Assembly: GCA_035610835.1 (NCBI GenBank)
Contig: CM069446.1
Location: 70,169,062 to 70,233,061 of the forward strand
DNA from: Ophiura sarsii
Taxonomy: Eukaryota > Echinodermata > Ophiuroidea > Amphilepidida > Ophiuridae
Length of the DNA: 64,000 nucleotides
Direction: 5' to 3'
The notes below the pieces were generated by a model, which saw only the letters and a list, made by a program, of their open reading frames with translations, did no database searches and was not told where the DNA came from. The position numbers and the translations under genes are program-made. Below, piece by piece: positions 22,834 through 34,048 of the stretch; position 1 is the first letter of the stretch; every line of letters starts with the position of its first letter.

Positions 22834-23360
22834 CTGTAAAAGTAAAAAAATATTTTCGCGCTAAGATCAGCAAGCATGAAAATAAAAACGTGCAAATATA
22901 TTCCTTTTGTACGTAGGTCTATGTAAGGAAGCTCGAAAGCTTGAAATAAAAACCAAGCAAACTTGTTCCAAATTTGCGAAGCGCGAACATTTCCCTGAGG
23001 GGTACTTGGATTTGGTTTGGTCGGGGGTGTGCCGCTGGAGATTCAAAACCCATACCCATTTTTAGGGGTGATTTTGGAAAAATCGGTACCCAAATTTTAG
23101 GGGTTTTGCTTCATTTTAGACCAAATTTTCGCAAATTATCGGCAAAATATACCTAATTTTTGCAAATTTTCGCAAAAATAGACACAAATTTTGCGAAAAT
23201 AGACCCATTTGTAAAAAGTGACCCATTATTAGGGATTTCCAGCACAAAATCATACCCCATGTTTAGGGATTTTGTGCCTAAAAAGCTACCCATTCAGAGC
23301 GACACACCCCCGTATACCGTCTTGGGTGAGTAACACAGGGGAAAATTTACCCTTTTACAG
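22834..23360. mobile_element. TA-flanked CTGTAAAA MITE, copy 2, carrying an insertion
   Basis: TA at 22832-22833 and 23361-23362. Ends CTGTAAAAGTAAAAAA and CCCTTTTACAG. From about 22998 to 23320 the text changes to repeats of CCCATTTTTAGGG type, bounded by GGGGGTGTGCCGCT and AGCGACACACCCCC, an inverted pair. That block looks like a separate foldback insertion. Confidence 0.6.
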
Positions 23361-23486
23361 TAATTGAAGTTCAACTTCAAAATGCTACAATTTAAATATA
23401 CAGTGTTCATAAAAAGTACTTTTTGAAAATGTTACCCAATATCTTTTTTATTTGAAATAAATCAGGCCCATTTTGGACCTAATTAA

Positions 23487-23854
23487 AGGGGCATTGAGAG
23501 ATGTATCGATATACTAAATGAGCAAAAACGTAAAGATAATCATCAACATAGCCCAAATCCAAAATGTCATACAATTCCGACATCGCCTTCATGCCAAAAT
23601 AAGCAAATAACGGCACTTCCAATTTGAGATTTGACGCAAAAGTCCGTAAGTAAAACGATGCATAACTTCCGAATTCAAGCACCTGAGTTTCGATATGATC
23701 ATATCGAAACTAAGAAAATCGTGAAATTTTATATGATAAACGGCGAATGTTGGTAAACTGTTTCAGATGGTGCCTAAGAATTACTTTGATTGCAAAAAAA
23801 CTGATTTCCAGGATAATTGAGGGCGCACTCCCATATGTATCTCTCAATGCCCCT
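23487..23854. mobile_element. TTAA-type MITE with AGGGGCATTGAGAGAT ends
   Basis: TTAA at 23483-23486 and 23855-23858. Ends AGGGGCATTGAGAGATGTAT and ATCTCTCAATGCCCCT. A central palindrome, GTTTCGATATGATCATATCG, lies near 23690. Fragments of the same family: 14014-14068 (right end) and 30059-30110 (left end). Confidence 0.82.
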
Positions 23855-24007
23855 TTAAGGAGGAAAAAGAGCAAGAAAAGCTGGAACTAGGCAAAATTGT
23901 GGTGTAAAAATGAAATCAAAGAAATGAAGGTTTCGAGGGGAAAGGGAGGGAGGGAAGTGGGAGAGGGGTAGACAGTTTATTTGTGATTAGCCTATCCCTA
24001 TAAGTCC

Positions 24008-24637
24008 AACAAACAAAACAAGTTGTGTTGCCCTCACAAGCCTAAAATCGGGAGAACAGCCGGACAGATTTTTTTTAAATTTCTTTTAGTACCAAATCAA
24101 CATGTTTATACCTATTATGTCAGTCAACATGTGTGAAAATATAATGGAAAATGCATACTGGCTGTATTTTCTACCCAATGGTGAATATTTTTCTTGAAGT
24201 ACACACACATCCATGAAAAAATATTCACCCTTGATTCTATAATAGAAACTGCCTGAAAGTATGGATTATCCACATATTATATTGTATAATGAATTAAAGA
24301 CAATGATAGAGAGAATGAGACTAAATATAAACAATATACTAGTTGCATTTACTTCTCGTGCGTGTAGTACAAACCTGAGCTTGTTGTTTGGTTTTCTGGA
24401 TTTCGTTGGCTTTTACACACATTTATCAACCAGAAGATAGGTAAAAAATAGTGTAGAAATATTTTAAAAAGTCTTTCAAAAAACAAAAAAAAAACCCCAA
24501 AAAAACCCAAAAAAAAAAAAATTAAAAATCTTTAAACAAAATTGTAAAAAAACACCTGGCCCACATTTTTCATAATTATGACACAGCAGGATGAGGGCAA
24601 CACAACTTTTTTTTTGGGGGGGGGGGGGGGGCCTAAT
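24008..24637. mobile_element. GGCC-A(n) family element with GTTGTGTTGCCCTC
   Basis: Left ACAAGTTGTGTTGCCCTCAC, right GAGGGCAACACAACTTTTTT then a G run and GGCCTA. A long AT-rich middle. The left GGCC terminus is not recognisable. Confidence 0.6.
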
Positions 24638-25111
24638 CATAATACCAAAAAATACCATGAACCAGAAATGACTGTATGTTCAATGTTACATTTTGATCCG
24701 ATATGATTGTTAGATAGTCGCTTACACCATATAATTCTGTCACATATGGATACCATAGATATTGCTGTAAGCCTTCAAGAATTTGAGGGTCAAGTTCACC
24801 CAATTAGATGTGGCTTTAGTGTTGCTTTTTTCTCTTGATACCTCCTTATAAGGGTATGGTCCAAGTCATTACTGAATATTCTGTTCATGTTTTAATTATG
24901 TTGGCTGCAAAAATACAGATGTCATAACTTATGATCTGTTCTTACTTCATTTTAATGCAGATCCTCGTTTTTATTAGGTTACAAATTGAATACAGTCGGA
25001 GTTCCTCAAGTATACCCTACCAATGCATGTTTTCAATGGGGCTTTTAAAGAACGACCCATACACTTACACAGTGAGGATTACAAATGGTAGGATATTAGC
25101 TTACCCAAAAT

Positions 25112-25530
25112 CAGGCCGTAAGCAGGATTTTTTTAGGGGGGGGGCGTATTTTTTTGAAAAGGTACATTGGTACCCAAAAATCGTAAAAGGTTGCCCCAAT
25201 TTTTTTGTTTGTCATATAAGACAATTTTGAGAGCGGGGGGGATGGGGGGGGGGGGTTAGGACATGAAAAAACGCTTTACATAATTGAAAATGGGGCGTTT
25301 TTTCGGAAAATTGGGGTGGGTGGGGGCGTTTTCACACAAAAAAAGGTACATTAGTAACAAAAAAAAGGTACATTCGTACCCAAAAAAGGTACATTGGTAC
25401 AAAAAAAAGGTACATTGGTACAAAAAAAAGGTACATTGGTACAAAAAAAAGGACTTTTTTCAGATTTGGGGGGGGGGGGGGGGGCGTCCGCCCCCCCCCC
25501 CCGCCCCCCCCCCCCCTAGTTACGGGCCTG
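25112..25530. mobile_element. hAT-type MITE, TSD CCCAAAAT, with an internal 21-bp tandem array
   Basis: Octamers CCCAAAAT at 25104-25111 and 25531-25538. Ends CAGGCCGTAAGCAGG and CTAGTTACGGGCCTG. Shares GTAAAAGGTTGCCCCAA with the hAT elements at 30186 and 42772. Contains the short array 25337-25452 and runs of G and C near the right end. Confidence 0.85.
25337..25452 (+). repeat. Tandem array of ~21-bp units (A8 GGTACATTGGTAC)
   Basis: Five to six units of an A-run plus GGTACATTGGTAC; the first ones are diverged (TTAGTAAC, TTCGTACCC) and the last three identical. Each unit contains the palindrome-like GTAC...GTAC. The encoded KKVHWYK repeats are a by-product. The array lies wholly inside the hAT MITE. 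Confidence 0.8.
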
Positions 25531-25672
25531 CCCAAAATTATAGCACTGTAAATGTTTTGTCAATAAACAGGTACATGACTGTATTACAGTGCTAATTTTC
25601 AGCTTGTTTGTAAGACAAACATATCTTCCTAAAAATTTGTGTTTTTCAACAATTTCCAAATACCCCTACGTA

Positions 25673-25882
25673 ACACTTCTGCAGACGATATTCCAAAATT
25701 TCACAACATGTGTCAAAATGTCAACATTATTGAATTGCATTACCATATTGGGAATCACCATGAGAAATACATTAAAATAAGTACAAACATGCCTAATTTT
25801 GGCTCAGTAATCTTGAGATAGACCATGAAAGTTGAGAAAGGTTTCTGAATATCTGATTTGTATGGTAAAACTATGGAAAGTG
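25673..25882 (+). mobile_element. TTAA-type MITE, CACTTTCC family, copy 4
   Basis: Starts AACACTTCTGCAGACGATAT, having lost part of the left inverted repeat. Continues through ACCATATTGGGAATCACCAT and ends CTATGGAAAGTG followed by TTAG. Both TTAA sites carry one change. Confidence 0.7.
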
Positions 25883-26483
25883 TTAGATTGGGCAACAATA
25901 CAGACAAGCACAAAAAATTGGGAAATTCTTTTCATGAATATTAACAATAACCAATTTTGGATTTTAAAAAATGTTTGTCTATAAATTGGTCAAAATGTTT
26001 ACCTAATTTAAAGAAGCTCGACCGAACAATCCAACTTGGAAGTCCGTTCACCGCACCCTAGGACAGGATTTCATTATTTTGGTTGTTTTTTCCATTGCCT
26101 TAAATAGAATCTTACACAAATTCCCTTGGCATTGTCAAAAAAGAAAATGATAAAATGTGTCTCCAATAACAATTAACAATAACCAGGATTTGTAGGTAAG
26201 GGATGAAAAGGGGCAATTTGCTGATAAGTACAAAAGAAGTCCTGGATGCGTGGTGGTGGGGGGTGGGGGTGGATACTGAATTAGTTTATATAACTTGCCC
26301 TAACCCTGGGGCTGGGGTAAGTTCGCCATGGGCTCATAATTAGGTTTCATAGAGTAGTATCAATAGATATATACATTTGTTATAAGGTGTGAACTATAAG
26401 GGTTGGGTCATTTTTGCGGAATATATGTATGTGTCTTCCCCCTTTCCCCTTTCTGTTTGGGGGTGTGTACGCCAGTGCTTCGA
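25883..26483. other. No gene seen
   Basis: AT-rich sequence between the CACTTTCC MITE and the hAT element at 26492, with no inverted ends or coding pattern. Confidence 0.45.
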
Positions 26484-26491
26484 CTAGGCAC

Positions 26492-27090
26492 CTAGGGCTC
26501 AAATTACATCGCGGCCATCGCGGCCATTGCCGCGATGCCCTCGCATCTGGCCGCGATGCCCTCGGATCAGTAAAAAAATCACGGCCATAATGGCCGTGCC
26601 CTATTTTTAACAGTGGCCGTGTGCCCTTTTGGCTCGCGGATGGGGGTTCCGATAAACTTAACTTTGATCAAATTATTCCAAGTTCAATCCGATTTTGAAA
26701 GGTGCAATGTGCTTTAAAATTTTACAAAAATGACGATGTGACAGTCCATTCGAGGTGTAAAGTTTTCATCTATCTAATGGTTGTTTTTAAACATGTATCC
26801 ACCTTGTCTCTAGCTACGCAATTGCTCACTGCTCTGCTTTCCAACAGCAACATACATATATAACATCACAAATTCACATTTTCATGCTGTAAAGTATTTA
26901 ATAAAAGTCCTAGTGAAGTTTACATGTAAAATTATGGTATAAATAATGTAATATAAATGGCCTTGGTGCCCTTTCATTCCAATATTGGTTTGGCCTTGGT
27001 GCCCCAGAACATGGCCTCGATGCCCTTCGAAATGTGTTATTTTTAAGGCCAAAGTGGCCGTGCCCCTAAATTGACGAAATTTGAGGCCTG
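26492..27090. mobile_element. hAT-type non-autonomous element, TSD CTAGGCAC
   Basis: Octamers CTAGGCAC at 26484-26491 and 27091-27098. Ends CTAGGGCTCAAATTACATC and, reversed, CAGGCCTCAAATTTCGTC. The subterminal parts repeat GGCCGCGATGCCCTCG and GGCCTTGGTGCCC in opposite halves. Non-coding. Confidence 0.8.
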
Positions 27091-27186
27091 CTAGGCACGC
27101 GCATTTATATACTGCAATTAGTAAATGACGCAGTTACGTCACTGTATCGTGATGTGATGGACAAATAGACTATATAGTTCAGTATT

Positions 27187-29603
27187 AGGCCTAACAAAGA
27201 AGGTCCGTCTCAGAAGCCCGCCCGCATTAGGGTGCATCGTCTCCCCCTTTTGTCAACCAAATTTTATGTAGCTAGTCTTAAAATGTGCCAAATGTTAAAA
27301 TAATAAGATTCCCAAAATTTAAATTCATTCGGTGTTGGTCTTCTGGGTCCTCCGTGCCCCTAAAGTTTGAATGGATAACCTACAGGAACATTGCGCAATA
27401 GCCATATGGCAGCTATACATTTTCTTAAGTGATCAGTGGTACATACAATGGCTGCCATGGATTTTAGAATCATGATTACAATGGTATGTAACTGGAGTCT
27501 GTTTTCAATCAAACTTGAAGATAAAATTCAAATGAATATGACATTAACATCACAAAAATAAATAGCTGCCATGTGATATGACATGCTTATTTAGCATAGA
27601 ACTGCCATTTATGAATAATGGCTGTATTTTAACTATATTTTAAAGCACACTGGGTCTAAGTGTCTTGAGGAAGGTAGTTGGGTTGTCCTCTGCAGCTTGT
27701 GCATCTGAAGCAGGAAGACCTTCCACAGTCTGGTCACCAGCCAGAAGGTGAGGGTCAAGCCCAGTAGTAGATGGGGCCACTACCCTAGCCAGTAGGGAAG
27801 GACTGCTTCCAGGAGGGTGGTGGGCTGGTTAGCCAGCCTCCACCACAAGCTCGTAATCATCTCAAAGGCGGCTCATGATTGCAGGTCGACAACTTACGGA
27901 CACGGTCACCTCAGGAAGACTCATGGTCAACAATGGACTTCTCGTCCCACAAGGGCCGGATGAGACAGGCCCGGTGGAGACTCCTGAGGGCCAGCCTGAG
28001 CCAGTAACAGACAGCACCTGAGAGAGACGCTGCATCTCCCTCATGGCTTGAGGGCCAGAGTGGTGTGCCACAGATCTCTATTTTTTCTTTTGTTGCTAAT
28101 ATAGTAATAAGCCCACCAAAAAGAAAATTTAGTTTGGATCTTCTGTGGAGCACCACTCTACCTGGCCCTCAGGTTGTTAGAGCCTCTCTCAGGTGCTTCC
28201 TGTTACTGGCTGGCCCTCAGGAGTCTCGTCCAGGCCTGGTATTTTCCAGGCCCCTGTGACGAGCTGTCCCTTAATCGACCATGAATCATCCTGCGTTGTC
28301 CTCCTGGAATCGTGAGTTGTCTTTAAGATGCCTCCCAGCATGTGGCAGCCCCGGATGCAGTCCTTCCCTACTGGCAAGGCCAGGTAGTGGCCCCAGCTTA
28401 CTACTGGGCCTGTTACTGGCTGGCCCTCAGGAGTCTCGTCCAGGCCTGGTATTTTCCAGGCCCCTGTGACGAGCTGTCCCTTAATCGACCATGAATCATC
28501 CTGCGTTGTCCTCCTGGAATCGTGAGTTGTCTTTAAGATGCCTCCCAGCATGTGGCAGCCCCGGATGCAGTCCTTCCCTACTGGCAAGGCAGGTAGTGGC
28601 CCCAGCTTACTACTGGGCTTGACCCTCACCCTCTGTCTGGCAACCAGATTGTGGAAGGTCTTGATCCTGCTTCTGATTACAGTCTACTTTGTAGACCATT
28701 TTTTTAAATATATTTTCTAATCACATCTTATGAGAACCGCTGCCATCCGAAAACCGCGACGCCCCGAGAAAATGTTTCTCTCAGTGGGATCATGGGATCA
28801 GATTGTGGTGCCAAGCATTGGTTTGGCTGAAGTAATGATTTGATGAGAAAGGGCTACAAAGTAGACTAGCTTCAGATGCACAAGCTGCAGAGGACTTCCC
28901 AACTACCCTCCTCAAGACACTTACATTGAAGAGACAGTGTGCTTTAAAATATAGTTAAAATACAGCCATTATTTGTAAATGGCAGTACATTACGCTTTTG
29001 TAAAAAGCCTGTCATATCACATGGCAGCTATTCATTATTGTGGCGAATATGCTATATTCATTTGAATTTAAAACTTAAATTTGATTAAAAACAGACTCCG
29101 GGTACATACCATTGTAATCATGAGCCTAAAATTCATGGCAGCCATTGTATGTACCATTAATTACTTAAGAAAATGTATAGCTGCCATATGGCTATTGCGC
29201 AATGTTCCCATAGGTTATTCATTCAAACTCTAGGGCCACGGAGGACCCAGAAGACGAACTCGGAATGAATTTAAATTTTGGGAATCTTATTATTTTAACA
29301 TTTGGCACATTTTAAGACTAGCTACATTAAATTTGGTTGACAAAAGGGGGAGACGATGCACCCTAGCCCGCATTCATATGTGAAATGAGCTACGGCGCGT
29401 AGGTCTATGCGCTGGGGCTAAAAAAACTTATTTAATTTTTATTTTAAAAAAAAAAGTTTAAAAAAGTTCTCTGCTTGGATAAGCAAAAAAATCTCATACC
29501 TCATATCCTATTTTCTAAAAAATAAATAAAAAATAAAAAATCGCACAACACTTAGCTTTTTTGCACAATGTTTCTGAGACAGACTTTCTTCTTTGTTTGG
29601 CCT
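27187..29603. mobile_element. 2.4-kb foldback element with ~1-kb inverted arms and a GC-rich core
   Basis: Ends AGGCCTAACAAAGAAGG...GTCTCAGAAG and, reversed, AGGCCAAACAAAGAAG...GTCTGTCTCAGAA. The arms are inverted copies: the left 27225-27660 (GGGTGCATCGTCTCCCCC, GCGCAATAGCCATATGGCAG, CTGCCATGTGATATGAC) reappears reversed at ~28930-29375. The GC-rich inner parts (27690-28078, 28140-28680) are inverted as well. A single strand could fold back on itself. The right arm carries a tandem duplication (28201) and an extra ~200 bp near 29390-29590. No transposase seen. Confidence 0.75.
28201..28619 (-). repeat. 210-bp tandem duplication inside the foldback element
   Basis: Two copies, 28201-28410 and 28411-28619. 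They are nearly identical, with a one-base loss in the second (GGCCAGG to GGCAGG). As 210 is a multiple of three, a 146-codon minus-strand frame repeats every 70 residues (LPVGKDCIRGCHMLGGILK recurs). I do not recognise the protein. The left arm holds a single, more diverged copy. The near-identity points to recent duplication. Confidence 0.8.
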
Positions 29604-29797
29604 TAGTTGCTGTTGCATATAACAGGATTTTGTTTGCCCAATTCACACTTACCCGATTACAAAAACCAGCAAGCGGCAAATTTGATACAATTATTCCAGC
29701 ATCGTTTAAAATCCAGTCCTATTATATCCCAATTGATGTCCAGTTGTTAAATATACACCACACCTGTGTGACTGTTGAGAAATGAGAGAGAGAGTTA

Positions 29798-29945
29798 GAG
29801 GTTATTAGGAATCGTATCGCTCTGTAACTTGGAGTATTTATATTTATGATTTATGATCAGAAAAGTAAATTTGCAAGAAAATCTGCTTCCATTTTTTCTC
29901 TCGAGGATTGGGGGCGCCCCCTGGAAAAGATCACAAAATATACCT
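29798..29945. mobile_element. Right half of a long-hairpin MITE
   Basis: AGGTTATTAGGAATCGTATC through AAATTTGCAAGAAAATCTGC and GGCGCCCCCTGGAAAAGATC to ATATACCT before TTAA (29946-29949). The left half is missing. Confidence 0.65.
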
Positions 29946-30058
29946 TTAAATTGTTGTATTATTATATTCTTTATTTTTCAAGAAATGGAAGCAAGCCGTT
30001 TTGCAAAACATTTGTTATGGACGTAAGTCGATTTCTGTATTGAATTACCATATGTTAA

Positions 30059-30110
30059 AGGGGCATTAAGAGATGTGGTAGAGGCAGCGCCCTCAATTAC
30101 AAAAATATAT
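30059..30110. mobile_element. Left-end fragment of the AGGGGCATTGAGAGAT family
   Basis: TTAA at 30055-30058, then AGGGGCATTAAGAGATGTGG, directly joined to AGCGCCCTCAATTAC from the inner right side. The middle has been deleted. Confidence 0.55.
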
Positions 30111-30185
30111 GATAAAAACTGGGATTTGTATATTTTTACAATTGTATTACCGGTACATGTATGAACTTTTTTATACACCTATAAG

Positions 30186-30486
30186 CAGGGGCGGACTGGG
30201 TCCTGAAAGCGGCCATGGCAAAATTATTAAAGCGGCCCTTTTTGACCATGTCAGTGTTTTTCAAATTTTCGTAAAAGGTTGCCCCAAATTTTTCCTAGTC
30301 AGTCACCTCGTGAATTTCACGTAAGTGGGGGGGGGGGGGGGGGGGGTAGGAGAAATTTGAGTCCAAAACGGCCCGAAAAAATGCTTTACACAAGTGAGTA
30401 ATCGGCCCTGAGAGGCCCAGAACCAAGCGGCCCAAAGCGGCCCATGTGGCGATCGCCACAACGCCACAGTGGCCAGTCCGCCCCTG
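30186..30486. mobile_element. hAT-type MITE, TSD CCTATAAG
   Basis: Octamers CCTATAAG at 30178-30185 and 30487-30494. Ends CAGGGGCGGACTGG and CCAGTCCGCCCCTG. Carries GTAAAAGGTTGCCCCAAA, CCTCGTGAATTTCACGTAAG and a G run, all shared with the copy at 42772. GCGGCCC words are repeated near the right end. Confidence 0.88.
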
Positions 30487-30864
30487 CCTATAAGGATTAA
30501 GAAAAATCAGCCCTCTTTGTACAAAACGTCGATTTAAAAAATGCTGATCTCCGGCAGATCAGCATTTTACGTCAGACAGTATCCCCCTGCAGTACGTGTG
30601 ATACATAACGCGAACCATATTTGCATAGAGGGCGTTTTTCAATAAATAGCGATGGTATTGCTTTAATCAAGTTTTGCTTTTTTTGTTAGTGGAAACAACA
30701 ATAATGGCAATTTTTAATGTTCTTCTTGAATTCTGAAGTAAATTTTTAAACATTTAAAATTGTCAACACCACTTTAACTTTCATGATGATATGGTACGTA
30801 ATATAAGGCCAATGGAAATGGATTGATAGTTTCCTGTTGGAAGTTTGAAAATTTGAGGAGTTAA

Positions 30865-31252
30865 AGGCATATTATGTGATCTTTTCCAGAGAGCGCCCTC
30901 TATTCATGATTTTTTTTTAGAAAGTAGATTTTCTTGCAGATTTACATTTCTGATCATAAATCGGACATACATTCCAAGTTACAGAGCGATACGATTCCTA
31001 ATTACCTCAAAATCATGGTTTTAGAGTGAATTTAGACTAGAGTAACATAAGTTGTCGGACAAAAATCGACAATCCGACAGTTTATTTTCACTCTAAAACC
31101 ATGATTTTGAAGTAATTAAGAATCGTATCGCCCTGTAACTTGGAATGTATGTACGATTTATGATCAGAAATGTAAATCTGCAAGAAAATCTGCTTTCAAT
31201 TTTTTTTCTTCGATGTTGAGGGCATTTCCTGGAAAGATTACATAATATACCT
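30865..31252. mobile_element. TTAA-type long-hairpin MITE, copy 2 (complete)
   Basis: TTAA at 30861-30864 and 31253-31256. Ends AGGCATATTATGTGATC and, reversed, AGGTATATTATGTAATC. Each half is ~165 bp and inverted. Halves share AGAGCGCCCTC/GAGGGC, TCTTGCAGATTTACATTTCT, AGTTACAGAGCGATACGATT and CATGGTTTTAGAGTGAA. The transcript would fold into one long hairpin. Confidence 0.85.
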
Positions 31253-31897
31253 TTAAATGCTAACATTTTCATTATTAACCCTACACCATAACACCACTGC
31301 CAATAAAATCCCTTAAAGTCAGCAGGAAGGGATGCCTGGTATTTAGAGCCAATAAAAAATAACATTTGTATTCAAGTTTGTCAGAAAATGTAATTTTTGC
31401 ACAAATAATGAAACTTTTGGTAAAACTTTTGGTAAAACTAAAACTGAAAATGTGGGCCTAAGGCTTTTGCAAAAACAAATGCCCACATTGCTACAACCAA
31501 AATACTATATTATATATCATTGCCGGTTATAACTCATTTTGTGAAAAAAAAGTTGACGTTAGCCCTTTTGCACATCTGCTCTAGTACGTAATCCTGCCAT
31601 TTACTTACCTATTCCAAAGAAGGTGAAATTTTAAGACGGGATTGTTATCTCTAGCAACCTCACTCTTGCAGCTGAGTGATGATAGTGTAATTGCATCAAC
31701 TCAGTCTGGCAGATCCCTGGCAGATGTAGAGGGCGCACTTCACACTCAATACTTGTCCCCAGAAGGTGGTAGATACGATTTGCCTAAATCTGTCATTCGT
31801 ATTGGTAGTAAACCGCGTAATCATGGATTGCCATAATATGAAGAAATTCCAAATTATTACCATTTTAAACTAAATTAGTTCAACCCAAAACCGTTGA

Positions 31898-32033
31898 AAG
31901 AAAAAGAAAAAGAAAACGAAAAAGAAAGAGAAAAAGAAAAAGAAAAAGAAAAAGAAAAAGAAAAAGAAAACGAAAACGAAACAGAAAAAGAAAAAGAAAA
32001 AGAAAAAAGAAAAAAGAAAAAAAGAAGAAAGTA
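31898..32033 (+). repeat. (GAAAAA)n / (GAAAAC)n hexanucleotide repeat
   Basis: About 20 units of GAAAAA with GAAAAC and GAAAGA variants, continuing into GAAAAAAG. The lysine/glutamate frame through it is a by-product. Confidence 0.9.
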
Positions 32034-32189
32034 CCACACCATTGTTTCCGAGTACTCAGATGACGTGATTGAAAACCATGATGATAAATAAACGCAGTTC
32101 CTAAATGAATAGCTTATCTTGAAGAAGAAAAAAATCTTCAAAATCAGTAATTTCCCAGTGGATAACAGTGCATAGAGAATCTACGAGAA

Positions 32190-32320
32190 TGATTGTGAAG
32201 GGGGACGACCGCGCACGCCTTAAATTGATGAAATACTCAATCCGGTCGACAATGGCTGCAGAAAGGCTAAACGGTCTTTGCAATCTTGCTGTGGAATCTA
32301 CAATCCCATTAATTCAATGA
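32190..32320 (+). pseudogene. Possible hAT-type transposase C-terminal tail
   Basis: Reads ...RLKLMKYSIRSTMAAERL then NGLCNLAVESTIPLIQ and a stop at 32320. The spacing RLKL-K-S-RSTM--ERL-GL--L--E resembles the C-terminal dimerisation end of hAT-superfamily transposases and their domesticated zinc-finger relatives. The upstream sequence is a (GAAAAA)n tract with no catalytic part, so only a stub remains. Similarity recalled from the family pattern. Confidence 0.4.
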
Positions 32321-32509
32321 TTTGATAATAAACGACCCGATAAAAAGAATCATTATCCTTACCATTTCAAAGATAGCTACATGTATATATATAATAATTA
32401 TAGGCCTACTGGATTCTGTCAAACAATTTCAATTTAGATACGCTACCCCCTAAAGGAAATCATTTTTTGTGTGGTCAGAATCTAGCTATCTACAGGAGAT
32501 AGCTTTAAG

Positions 32510-33970
32510 CTATCCTGTTGTAACATGCTATATAAAAGATATGTTACCAGATGCTCTTGAACTTGTCAAATCTATGTGCTATCTACAGTAGATCGCTACT
32601 GGTATCATGCCATGTAATCAATGTGTTTCCACATGCTATAGGCCCTAGTCAAATATATGTGCAGCTATTATACAGGATAGATTCTGCAACATGCCACGTA
32701 CAACATGTGATACCACATGCTCTTGAAGTAGTCAAAATATGTGCTATATCTTTACTCGGGAGATAGCTACTGTAACATGCCGCGTAAAAGATGTGTTCAA
32801 GCTCTTGAACTTGCGAAACTATGTGCTATCTACATGAGACTAGCTATTGTAATGCACCGTAAAAGATGTGTTACTAGATGCTCTTGAACTTGTCAAATCT
32901 ATGTGCTATATATCTACAGTAGATCGCTACTGGTATCACGCCATGTAATCAATGTGTTTCCACATGCTCTGGAACTATAGTCAAAACTATGTGCTATATA
33001 TTATACAGGAGTTAGCTACTGTAACATGCCACGTACAAGATGTGATACCACATGCTCTTGAAGTAGTCAAAATATGTGCCATCTACGGGAGATAGCTACT
33101 GTAACATGCCACGTAAAAGATGTGTTACACATGCTTTTGAACTAATCAAATCTATGTGCTATCTACAGTAGATCGCTACTTACTGGTATCCAGGGATGGA
33201 ACTTCAGATTTTTTTCAACTAGCCAGTCGGGCAGGTAACTCACATAATTTACCTGCCCGACAAAAATTCTACCAGCCCAAGGTTTTTTCATAAAATTTTG
33301 CAGGGAAACAATTAAGAGCAAGACTACTTTTAAACTACATTTACATGTTTTTGTCTTTATTGTACGATGTTCCACTGAAAACCTAGCCCGTAACAGCTCC
33401 TCGTATTCATCATGTTCATCAATCCAATAGGCCCCTACTCTCTTTAATCTCCTCTATCATCATGACACACGATCATCTGATGATGAAATTACCCTGAACT
33501 TACTGTTACTTACACTTTGAGCTTCAAAAATGTTACCCGCCAGTCGGACGGGTACCTTTTGTATCTTCACCCGCCCGACACGAAAGTTACCCGCTATGGG
33601 CGGGCGGGCGGGTCTTATTTCCATCCCTGCTGGTATCATACCATGTAATCAATGTGTTTCAACATGCTCTGGATGTAGTCAAAACTATGTGCAATACAGC
33701 AGGAGTCAGCTTCTGCAACATGCCACGTTCAAGATGTGTTACCACATGCTCTTGAACTATAGTCAAAACTATGTGCTATCTACAGCTAGTATATATATCG
33801 TTACTGGTGTCATGCCATGTAATCAATGTGTTTCCACATGCTCTGGAAGTACAATGTATTCAAAACTATATAATGTGCTATCTACAGTAGATAGCTACCG
33901 TAACATGCCACTAAAAGATGTGCACGTTCGCAGTGAGCTTGTCAAAACTATCTCCAGATACCGCTACCAC
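32510..33970 (+). repeat. ~83-bp satellite-like tandem repeat, about 12 monomers, split by a hAT MITE
   Basis: Monomer core: GCTACTGTAACATGCCACGT, AAAAGATGTGTTACCACATG, CTCTTGAACTAGTCAAA and CTATGTGCTATCTACAG. Monomers recur about every 77-91 bases from 32510 to 33190 and from 33630 to 33970. A second subtype has CGCTACTGGTATCATGCC and ATGTAATCAATGTGTTTC. It appears every three or four monomers (~32588, 32923, 33168, 33800), a simple higher-order pattern. Confidence 0.85.
33191..33629. mobile_element. hAT-type MITE, TSD CTGGTATC, inserted in the 83-bp satellite
   Basis: Octamers CTGGTATC at 33183-33190 and 33630-33637. Ends CAGGGATGGAA and TTCCATCCCTG (439 bp). The target is the satellite word CTACTGGTATCATGCC, which is present uninterrupted in sister monomers. 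Subterminal CCCGCCCGAC and GCGGGCGGGCGGG words. A degraded relative lies at 47600-47780. Confidence 0.9.
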
Positions 33971-34048
33971 TTGCTATTGAAGTACACAAAACTACAGCGT
34001 GTCCCACAGAAAATCCTGGGCCCTTATTTAGTAAGTCTATTAGGCAAT

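Noticed and set aside
25284..25595. KKVHWYKKK repeat frame (+)
   Set aside because: By-product of the 21-bp array in a hAT MITE.
28189..28629. 146-codon open frame (-) with 70-residue repeats
   Set aside because: Open because the 210-bp tandem unit happens to be a multiple of three. No start context, no recognised domain and only diverged counterparts, so kept as a repeat.
31875..32141. Lys/Glu-rich (+) and Phe/Ser-rich (-) frames
   Set aside because: Translations of the (GAAAAA)n repeat.
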